NCBI GenBank assembly: GCA_017526905.1
Contig: JAFXQT010000039.1
Coordinates: 1-39,816, forward strand
Reading direction: 5' to 3'
DNA: 39,816 bases
DNA from: Bacteroidaceae bacterium
Lineage (GTDB): Bacteria; Bacteroidota; Bacteroidia; Bacteroidales; Bacteroidaceae
Shown: piece after piece, positions 34,020 through 39,816 of the stretch
Layout: each line of letters starts with the position of its first letter
Position numbering within the stretch: the first letter of the stretch is position 1
The notes under the pieces: model-generated
What the model saw: only the letters and a program-made list of their open reading frames with translations
What the model was told of the DNA's origin: nothing
The model's database searches: none
Translations under genes and position numbers: made by a program

Positions 34020-34051
34020 CTCCCCTCCTTAGGGAGGGGCGGGGGTGGGCT
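34020..34051 (+). repeat. Class B palindrome upstream of argF'
   Basis: CTCCCCTCCTTAGGGAGGGG followed by CGGGGGTGGGC, 17 nt before the argF' ATG. Confidence 0.75.
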
Positions 34052-34067
34052 TTCTATTCCGGACATT

Positions 34068-35198
34068 ATGAAAATATTCCAACACGTACAAGACATCGGC
34101 GACCTCCGCGTCGCCCTCGCAGAAGCGCAGGAAGTGAAGCGCGACCGTTTCCAGTGGCAGCACTTAGGCAAGAACAAGACGGCGCTGCTCATCTTCTTTA
34201 ACAACTCGCTGCGCACGCGCCTCAGCACGCAGAAGGCGGCCATGAACCTGGGCATGAACGTGATTGTGCTCGACGTGAACCAAGGTGCCTGGAAGTTAGA
34301 GACGGAGCGCGGTGTCGTCATGGACGGCGACAAGAGCGAGCATCTGCTGGAAGCCATCCCCGTGATGGCCTCCTACTGCGACCTCATCGGCGTGCGCTCC
34401 TTCGCCCGCTTCGAAAGCCGCCAGGACGACTACGAGGAGAAAATCCTGAACCAGTTCATCCGCTACTCGGGCCGCCCCGTGTTCTTCATGGAGAGTGCCA
34501 CGGTGCATCCGCTGCAGGCCTTCGCTGACCTTATTACGATTGCAGAGTATAGCCCCCTATGGTCCCCCGCCGGGGGACAAACAGAGTCCACTGGCAATGC
34601 CCTCCACCGGGGGGCTACGGGGGGCCATTCCATCAAGGTTGTCATGACCTGGGCACCGCATCCCAAGGCCCTGCCGCAGGCCGTGCCAAATAGCTTCGCC
34701 GAGTGGATGAATGCCGCCGCTAACCTCAGTGCCCATTCTCCTCTGTTCACCCCTCCCCAGGGAGGGGCCGGGGGTGGGCTCTCAGGGGGTGGGCTCTCAG
34801 GGGGTGGGCTCTCCATCGACTTCGTCATCACGCACCCCGAGGGCTATGAGCTCGACCCGCAGTTCGTGGGCGATGCCCGCGTGGAGTACGACCAGATGAA
34901 GGCCTTCGAGGGTGCCGACTTCATTTATGCCAAGAACTGGAGCTGCCCTGGCGTGACACGGCCCGACGACTACGGCAAGGTACTGCACGACTACCACACC
35001 ATGATGGACTGGTGCGTCAGTGCCCGCCAGATGGCTGTGACCAACGATGCCCACTTCATGCACTGCCTGCCCGTGCGCCGCAACATGATTGTCACCGACG
35101 ACGTCATCGAAGGTCCCCGCAGCCTCGTCATTCCCGAAGCTGCCAACCGCGAGATATCTGCCCAAGTGGTGCTGAAGCGGATGCTGGAGGCACTATAG
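34068..35198 (+). CDS. argF': N-succinylornithine carbamoyltransferase (argF') with two in-frame palindrome insertions
   Basis: Transfers carbamoyl phosphate to an N-acylated ornithine in the arginine pathway of Bacteroidota. Conserved parts are FFNNSLRTRLSTQ (carbamoyl phosphate), HPLQAFADLIT, VVMTWAPHPKALPQAVPNSF, ITHPEGYEL and HCLPVRRNM. Residue 90, in DGDKSEH, is Ser. In the characterised enzymes Glu at this position selects acetyl- and Pro selects succinyl-ornithine; a Ser mutant of the acetyl enzyme is known to favour the succinyl substrate, so succinyl use is expected. The 376-residue protein is longer than usual because of insertions at residues ~162-187 (class A pair) and ~228-249 (class B, ending GGGLSGGGLSGGGLS). 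Both lie between conserved blocks. Confidence 0.93.
   Translation: MKIFQHVQDIGDLRVALAEAQEVKRDRFQWQHLGKNKTALLIFFNNSLRTRLSTQKAAMNLGMNVIVLDVNQGAWKLETERGVVMDGDKSEHLLEAIPVMASYCDLIGVRSFARFESRQDDYEEKILNQFIRYSGRPVFFMESATVHPLQAFADLITIAEYSPLWSPAGGQTESTGNALHRGATGGHSIKVVMTWAPHPKALPQAVPNSFAEWMNAAANLSAHSPLFTPPQGGAGGGLSGGGLSGGGLSIDFVITHPEGYELDPQFVGDARVEYDQMKAFEGADFIYAKNWSCPGVTRPDDYGKVLHDYHTMMDWCVSARQMAVTNDAHFMHCLPVRRNMIVTDDVIEGPRSLVIPEAANREISAQVVLKRMLEAL
34551..34626 (+). repeat. Class A palindrome pair inside argF' (cargo-less form)
   Basis: Arms of 28 nt (34551-34578 and 34599-34626) are inverted, imperfect copies of each other and of the arms around the DUF559 gene. The spacer is only 20 nt. It is translated without a stop. 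Confidence 0.8.
34749..34814 (+). repeat. Class B palindrome with 15-bp tail repeats inside argF'
   Basis: CCCCTCCCCAGGGAGGGG followed by three GGGGTGGGCTCTCAG units with an exact 15-bp period (34771, 34786, 34801), each read as GGGLS. Confidence 0.85.
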
Positions 35199-35207
35199 CT
35201 TAGCCCT

Positions 35208-38200
35208 TTACCTCTTCACCACCTTCTGCCCGCCACGGATGAACACCCCGTGGGCGGGTTCTTTGTACAACTGCCGGCCTGTCAGGTCGTACAGCAGCGC
35301 CTCTGCGGCTGCGGACTGCACGTTGCCGATGCCGTTGGCCACCTCCTCGTCGGTCTGCACCAACTGCCACACGCTGGCACCCCAGTCATAGGGCTTCAGC
35401 AGCACATAGTTCCAGGCGCTGGGGTTGGTGTACCAGCTGAAGGCGCCCGTGCGGTCGGTAATGCCGATAGCCGTATTGCCCTGATCGGTCGTCACTTCCC
35501 TCAGCGTCCATTGGTATTCGCGTCCCAGCCGCAGTTGCTGGTCGGCGGCACTGGACGACACGTAGGCCATGCTGCCCGTTTGCTTGTTGCGTATGCCGAA
35601 GGTGCCGTTGTCGTTCTTCACCAGCGCCCAGCGGCAGGCATCGCCCTCGGCACTGTTCTTCGGTTCGATGCCCTTGCCCGAGGCATTGGCCGCGGCATAA
35701 TAGCCGGTGAAGTAGGCATTGCGAATCAGGTAGTAGTGCTCCTGACTGATGGCATCGGCTATGCTGGTAGTGCCTTTGGTCCAGAACGTGTCATAGCGCG
35801 CCACCATGTCCAGATAGTCCTGCTGGCTCACCTGCGGCTGTGCCAGACGCTGGCGTATGGGGGCAATCACCTCGTCGGTCAGGTACTGGAGGGCCGCCTC
35901 GGTGGGCTGCCCATACTGGTGCGGGTCGGCCGTGGCCAGGATATGCTCGGCCTTGTACAGCAGTTTCTGCAGCCAGTCGTGGTAGTCGTCCACCGCCTCG
36001 ATGCGCCAAGTGCCAGGGTAGCACAAGGCCGAGTCGGCCGATGCCACGATGGTCATGGTGCGCGACTTCAGTTGGGCATACAGGTTGTACCGCCCGTTCT
36101 TGATGTTCACCACGCCAGGGATGTAATCGTAGGTGCCGGCGGGTTTGGTGGCCTTGCGTATGGCCAGGTTCGTGCCCCGCTCCTTCTCGGCCTTCACGGC
36201 GCCGCCTTCCGAGGCTGTCATCGTCACGGCCTTGCCCGTGCTGACGCTGACCAGCTGATAGGTGCCGTCGGCCTGCGGCACAAAGCGCCACAGCTCCTCG
36301 GGCTCAGTCTGCTGCGTGTAGTGGATGTTCAGCGCTGTGCCGTTGACATAGAGCGACGAACCGGCAAAGCGGTTGCGGAAGAAGGTGGAGGCGCTGACCA
36401 CCTTGTACAGGCTGCCCTCCTGCGGCAAGCCGATGGGCGCCGCCTTGTAGGCTGCAATCTGGGCGCGCAGGGCTGCCAGGGCTGCTTCGGCCGAAGGCTG
36501 CTGTGCCTCCTGTGCCTGCTGCATGGCATCCAGGGCCTGCTGCAAGGCATCGAAGGCCGACTGGTCGGGGTAGCCCACGGCACCAGGCATGCTCTGGTCC
36601 AACAGGTTTTGCGCCTCGGCCATGGCTTGCTGGGCGGGCGTCAGTTCCTCCGGCTCGAAATAATGGGGCGCGTAGCAGATGTCCTTGGCCTTGAGGATGG
36701 CGGCATGGTGCTGCAGGCGGTAGTAGAAGCTGCCAAAGTCCTTCTTCGCGTTGGGCAACCACCCTATCTCGCTCAGCGCCAGCAAACGCGGGTAGTACTG
36801 GTACTCGGCCTCGCGGTTGCTGGTGCAGCTCTCCGTCCACAGGTTGGCCTGCGTGCCCAGCACATAGTGCTCGCGCCCGCTCACGTTGGCGCGCGGGTTG
36901 AAGTTATAGATACGGTCCACGCTGTTGATGGTGCCGTCGCCGTAGCCACCCATATAGGGCGAGTCGATCTCCAGCCTGGAGGGGCTCACCTGCAGCTGGT
37001 CCAAGTAGAGGGGCACCGACGGCACCACGATGCTCTTGAAGCCCTTGTCGGCCGCCTGACTGGCATAGCCGGCGCTGCGCCAAGCCATGATCACAGGTTT
37101 CACCTTGTACTTGCTGTTCCAGTGTGCCAGCAGCTCGTCCCACACCACCACCGTCTTTCCGTACTGCTCGTGCAGGAAGGTGCCCAACACCTCCACCAGC
37201 CACGGCTGCAGGTCGTTCACGCCGCTCAGTCCCTCCTCCTGGATGCGGCGTGCGCAGTCGGCATTGTTCCGCCATGCGTCGGTGGGGCACTCGTCGCCGC
37301 CAATGTGTATCAGTTCGAAGGGGAACACCTCGGCCACATGGCCCAGCACACACTTCAGGAAATCGATCACCTCGTCCTTGCCCACATTCAGCACATCGCG
37401 GCTGATGCCTCCGGCCGACATCACCTGATACTCCTTGCTGGGGTCGCAGCTCAGTTCGGGATAGGATGCCAGTGCCGCCACCATGTGTCCGGGCAGATCC
37501 ACCTCGGGCATGATTTCGATGTTGCGCTCGCGAGCGTAGGCCACCACCTCGCGCAGGTCGTCCAGCGTGTAGTAGCAGCCGCGGCCGTACTCCGTGTCGT
37601 CGAAGAACTGGGTGCCGCTCGAGGGGTCGTTGGTGGTCATGGAGCGCTGACGGATGGCGCCCACGGTGGTCAGCCGCGGGTACTCGGGTATTTCTATGCG
37701 CCAGCCCTGGTCGTCGGTCAGGTGCCAGTGGAAACGGTTCAGCTTATAGATGCTGGCCACGTCGAGCAGTTTCTTCACCTCGTCCTTGTCGAAGAAGTGT
37801 CGGCTCACATCCAGGTGGAAGCCGCGGTGGGGCATGGCGGGCGTGTCGGTGATGCCGAGCAGGGGCACCGTCCACGCGGCATCGGCCTGCCGCTCAGCGC
37901 CGTAGATGGCCGTGGGCATCAGCTGTCGCAGCGTCTGCAGGGCATAGAAGAAACCGCCATAGGCCGAGGCAGCCACGCTGATGCCGTCGGCCGTGATGCT
38001 GAGCTTATAGGCCTCGGCGCCCAGGTTGTCGTTCAGCGTCAGTTGCAGGCACTTGCCTGCACAGGCCACCTGCGGGTCGCGCGACACATTCAGGCGGATG
38101 CCCGCCGTGCGTTCCAGGTCGGTGCGCAGGCGTTGGGCCAGCAGTTCGGTGCTGTCGTCCAGGCAGACGATGCAGCACAGCTCGTGCAGGTCCAGCACGC

Positions 38201-38750
38201 CCCCTTTCATGCTGATGGAGGTGGGGTACGGCACCACGTTGACCTGGGCATTGGTCAGGCTCATCTCGTCCTCGGCCACGAAGGTCATGGGCGCATTGGC
38301 ATCGTTGCTGTCATACAGCTTCACGTCATTGCCCAGGCCCATGCCGCCCCAGCAGTTGAGCGACTGGCCGCTGTTGCTGAAGGGGCAGATGGCGTAGTTC
38401 GTGCCGCGGGCGCTGAAGCGGAAGCGCATCTCGCCCGTGGGCTGGGCCGCTGCATACACGCCCGAGCCCTGCGAGGTGGCATCGACATACAGCCGCAGCC
38501 CCTGTTTGTTGGTCAGGGTGTAGCCATCGGCCGACGAGCCCTCCACCTTCCACAGCTGGGTGGAGCGGCCGGTGGGAATGGCCGAACGGCACATGGCCCC
38601 GTCGCCTTCGGAGGCCACCACATACACGCCTTGCGCAAATTTGAGGAAATACCAGTACTCCTGGGTGTCGGTGCTCAGTTTGGGCATGCCTGCGGCGCGC
38701 AAGCCGAGGGCTGTGGCCGCCAGCAACAAAAAGGTGAACAGTTTTCGCAT
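35208..38750 (-). CDS. Secreted GH20 beta-N-acetylhexosaminidase with ricin-like and type IX sorting domains
   Basis: A 1180-residue exported glycosidase removing terminal GlcNAc/GalNAc from glycans. Order: signal peptide (1-19, LLLAATALGLRAA); a lectin-like beta-trefoil region (~25-160) with QLWKVEG and TNKQGLRLYVDA; the GH20 N-terminal domain (~170-300); the catalytic barrel (~300-640) with HRGFHLDVSRHF, FHWHLTDDQGWRIEI and the catalytic pair Asp486-Glu487 in HIGGDECPTDAW; a helical segment rich in Ala and Gln; a second lectin-like repeat; and a C-terminal type IX sorting domain (YDLTGRQLYKEPAHGVFIRG). The start at 38750 gives the signal peptide and follows a TACTTTTG box; the upstream Met at 38840 lies before that box. 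It converges on argF' with a 9-nt gap. Confidence 0.92.
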   Translation of the reverse strand: MRKLFTFLLLAATALGLRAAGMPKLSTDTQEYWYFLKFAQGVYVVASEGDGAMCRSAIPTGRSTQLWKVEGSSADGYTLTNKQGLRLYVDATSQGSGVYAAAQPTGEMRFRFSARGTNYAICPFSNSGQSLNCWGGMGLGNDVKLYDSNDANAPMTFVAEDEMSLTNAQVNVVPYPTSISMKGGVLDLHELCCIVCLDDSTELLAQRLRTDLERTAGIRLNVSRDPQVACAGKCLQLTLNDNLGAEAYKLSITADGISVAASAYGGFFYALQTLRQLMPTAIYGAERQADAAWTVPLLGITDTPAMPHRGFHLDVSRHFFDKDEVKKLLDVASIYKLNRFHWHLTDDQGWRIEIPEYPRLTTVGAIRQRSMTTNDPSSGTQFFDDTEYGRGCYYTLDDLREVVAYARERNIEIMPEVDLPGHMVAALASYPELSCDPSKEYQVMSAGGISRDVLNVGKDEVIDFLKCVLGHVAEVFPFELIHIGGDECPTDAWRNNADCARRIQEEGLSGVNDLQPWLVEVLGTFLHEQYGKTVVVWDELLAHWNSKYKVKPVIMAWRSAGYASQAADKGFKSIVVPSVPLYLDQLQVSPSRLEIDSPYMGGYGDGTINSVDRIYNFNPRANVSGREHYVLGTQANLWTESCTSNREAEYQYYPRLLALSEIGWLPNAKKDFGSFYYRLQHHAAILKAKDICYAPHYFEPEELTPAQQAMAEAQNLLDQSMPGAVGYPDQSAFDALQQALDAMQQAQEAQQPSAEAALAALRAQIAAYKAAPIGLPQEGSLYKVVSASTFFRNRFAGSSLYVNGTALNIHYTQQTEPEELWRFVPQADGTYQLVSVSTGKAVTMTASEGGAVKAEKERGTNLAIRKATKPAGTYDYIPGVVNIKNGRYNLYAQLKSRTMTIVASADSALCYPGTWRIEAVDDYHDWLQKLLYKAEHILATADPHQYGQPTEAALQYLTDEVIAPIRQRLAQPQVSQQDYLDMVARYDTFWTKGTTSIADAISQEHYYLIRNAYFTGYYAAANASGKGIEPKNSAEGDACRWALVKNDNGTFGIRNKQTGSMAYVSSSAADQQLRLGREYQWTLREVTTDQGNTAIGITDRTGAFSWYTNPSAWNYVLLKPYDWGASVWQLVQTDEEVANGIGNVQSAAAEALLYDLTGRQLYKEPAHGVFIRGGQKVVKR

Positions 38751-38778
38751 CTTCGTGGTAGGTTGGTTTGTCTGCTGA

Positions 38779-38786
38779 CAAAAGTA
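38779..38786 (-). promoter_or_regulatory. Promoter -7 (TACTTTTG) of the hexosaminidase gene
   Basis: TACTTTTG on the minus strand with TTTG about 19 nt further upstream, 28 nt before the start at 38750. Confidence 0.65.
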
Positions 38787-38970
38787 CAACTCTTTTCCGA
38801 CCCGACAAAGGAAAACGTCGAAAAACAGCGTGTTAACCACACATTGGCCAGCGGTTCGCCCCGCGTCGGAGGCCAGCCACCGCCAGGACGCTGCACCCGC
38901 GCCTCCAACAAAATCGTGTTAAAACGTCAAAAAAGCGCCCTTCCATGAATGCTTAATCCGACAAATGCAC

Positions 38971-38978
38971 TACCTTTG
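38971..38978 (+). promoter_or_regulatory. Promoter -7 (TACCTTTG) of the small ORF at 39033
   Basis: Exact TACCTTTG about 55 nt before the ATG at 39033. Confidence 0.6.
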
Positions 38979-39032
38979 CGGGCAGTTATATTCACATACC
39001 AAATTTTACCTATCAATAAACAAATTCTACGC

Positions 39033-39146
39033 ATGACGGGGCTCATCAGGCCCCTGTTGCTCATGCTTGCACTGCTGCTTTTTGGCAATGCAAGAGGTTG
39101 GGACGGTTGTGGCTGCCGTTTCCTTTTTGCGCGATGGGAAGTTTGA
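39033..39146 (+). pseudogene. Short secreted-protein remnant
   Basis: A 37-residue frame, MTGLIRPLLLMLALLLFGNARG, looks like a signal peptide and then runs into a copy of the terminator half-site found at 39460. It has its own promoter. The simplest reading is the 5' end of a secreted-protein gene whose body was lost and replaced by a terminator fragment. No function can be given. Confidence 0.4.
39103..39131 (+). repeat. Copy of the terminator right arm
   Basis: ACGGTTGTGGCTGCCGTTTC followed by CTTTTTGCG repeats 39460-39487 almost exactly, but the left arm of the hairpin is missing here. Confidence 0.75.
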
Positions 39147-39185
39147 AAAAATGCGCTCAGATTTGGCGGACTGAGTGGAATGCAT

Positions 39186-39193
39186 TACTTTTG
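39186..39193 (+). promoter_or_regulatory. Promoter -7 (TACTTTTG) of the small charged protein
   Basis: TACTTTTG 26 nt before the ATG at 39220. Confidence 0.65.
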
Positions 39194-39219
39194 CCAACAG
39201 AAACCAACAAGTATCAGTT

Positions 39220-39390
39220 ATGGAATCGGAAGCACTACAGCAGGAACAGCTTTATCAGAATTTCGTGCAGGCTTTCAGGTCTTATAAAAAGCGGAAACGA
39301 GAATGGCAGGACCGGATGGCAGTTGTTCTGACACAGGAAGAAGAAGAGATTCGCCGCAAGCGGGAAGCATTGTATGCTGACTATGAATAA
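39220..39390 (+). CDS. Small charged protein of unknown function
   Basis: A 56-residue protein, MESEALQQEQLYQNFVQAF onward, rich in Glu, Lys, Arg and Gln and probably almost entirely helical (a coiled coil is possible). It has no signal peptide. Start at 39220 rather than 39175 because the promoter box lies between. It has its own promoter and a strong terminator downstream, which supports a real gene. I do not recognise the family. Confidence 0.6.
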   Translation: MESEALQQEQLYQNFVQAFRSYKKRKREWQDRMAVVLTQEEEEIRRKREALYADYE

Positions 39391-39443
39391 ACCATGAACG
39401 CATTAGACACGAACCGCATCAGTCAGACAAGATAACATTCAAG

Positions 39444-39485
39444 AACGGCAGCGACAACGACGGTTGTGGCTGCCGTTTCCTTTTG
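39444..39485 (+). terminator. Strong intrinsic terminator
   Basis: AACGGCAGCGACAAC (39444-39458) pairs with GTTGTGGCTGCCGTT (39463-39477), with one mismatch and a GACG loop, followed by TTCCTTTT. It ends the unit starting at 39220. Nothing else is recognisable in 39486-39690 apart from short GTACGG repeats. Confidence 0.85.
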
Positions 39486-39689
39486 CGTACGGCTTATGGC
39501 AGCAAGACGTACGGGTTACCGGCTGAGGTGCGTGGGCTTACCGGCAGAGGTGTTAAGGCTCTTCATTCAACGCTTAAAAAGGGTGATGCGGGAGGTTGAG
39601 GGGTGCGGAGGGAGCATGAGACCTATAGAGATTTCGACATGGCCGTTCGCTGGCCGAATGCATGCAATCTCTGCAAATGTCTTATACTG

Positions 39690-39816
39690 ATATAGGTTGA
39701 CACATTTAGGAACTTAATAAAATGTGTTAATTATGAGAAATGTAAGAACTCAGTACCCAAAGTCATTACGCTATGAAATTGTTCGCGTTTATTTGACAGG
39801 GAACAACAGCTATGAA
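39690..39816 (+). mobile_element. Left end of an insertion sequence (partial)
   Basis: TGATATAGGTTGACACATTT near 39690 looks like an IS end shortly before a transposase-like start. ACACATTT and AAATGTGT (39703-39726) are inverse. The element continues past the window, so its family cannot be settled. Confidence 0.5.
39733..39816 (+). CDS. Transposase N-terminus (partial)
   Basis: The first 28 residues, MRNVRTQYPKSLRYEIVRVY, continue LTGNNSYE and run off the window. This resembles the helix-turn-helix start of IS3-type or related transposases (LRYEIVRVYLTGN...SY). No stop in frame. The family assignment is tentative because only the first helix region is present. Confidence 0.55.
   Translation, partial: MRNVRTQYPKSLRYEIVRVYLTGNNSYE

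Noticed and set aside
38918-38941. A further regulon operator upstream of the hexosaminidase
   Set aside because: TTTTTTGACGTTTT matches only one half-site, and it lies about 155 bp from the -7 box instead of 79.
35250-38948. A 1232-codon open frame antisense to the hexosaminidase
   Set aside because: It lies over a clear GH20 gene, has no recognisable domain, and is explained by high G+C and codon bias of the real gene. Other long antisense frames (4946-6013, 17313-18731, 20019-21731) are the same.

Overview
The window is from a GC-rich Bacteroidales genome, most likely a Prevotella-like member of the Bacteroidota. The basis is: promoters of the Bacteroidota type (TAnnTTTG at -7, little or no Shine-Dalgarno sequence), two proteins ending in type IX secretion sorting domains, a Bacteroides-type N-succinylornithine carbamoyltransferase, and intergenic minisatellites of the kind common in this order. 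No species can be named from the sequence alone.

Layout. 1-49 is the 3' part of a tRNA-Phe. 50-1167 is a gene-free, repeat-dense tract bounded by two 82-bp inverted copies of one element. 1168-1449 (-) is a small secreted protein. 1806-6058 (+) is an arginine block: argR, an acyltransferase fused to a DUF559 nuclease, argG and argC. A secreted endonuclease/exonuclease/phosphatase protein follows (6089-6970). 7304-27289 is an efflux region: a membrane-fusion protein, an EamA transporter on the other strand, three FtsX/MacB-type permeases with a large secreted CotH-kinase protein between the first two, an ABC ATPase, a histidine kinase with its response regulator (-), and a TolC-like outer-membrane protein. 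27499-35198 (+) returns to amino-acid metabolism: argD, an XRE-cupin regulator, an acyl-CoA synthetase, proC (frameshifted), proB, proA and argF'. A GH20 hexosaminidase (-), two small ORFs and the left end of an insertion sequence close the window.

Two systems stand out. First, short GC-rich palindromic elements are scattered between genes and also lie inside conserved enzymes (argG, argC, proA, argF', the acyl-CoA synthetase, the histidine kinase) with the reading frame kept open, comparable to Rickettsia palindromic elements. One has 28-nt inverted arms at 3279-3306 and 3759-3786 and carries a DUF559 (Vsr-like) nuclease gene. Its insertion fused the acyltransferase to the nuclease and now supplies the argG start codon, so it may be the autonomous member of the family. 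Tail repeats of another class have a 15-bp period inside argC and argF' but a 14-bp period next to the response regulator, as expected if the coding copies are selected for frame.

Second, the efflux genes look like one regulon. A palindrome of the form TGTCTAA-N3-TTAGACG lies a constant 77-80 bp upstream of the -7 hexamer of five promoters: the membrane-fusion protein, permeases 1 and 2, the response regulator itself, and TolC (the last two share one divergent site). The regulator has a receiver and a Fis-type helix-turn-helix but no sigma-54 AAA+ domain, which fits activation of housekeeping-type promoters.
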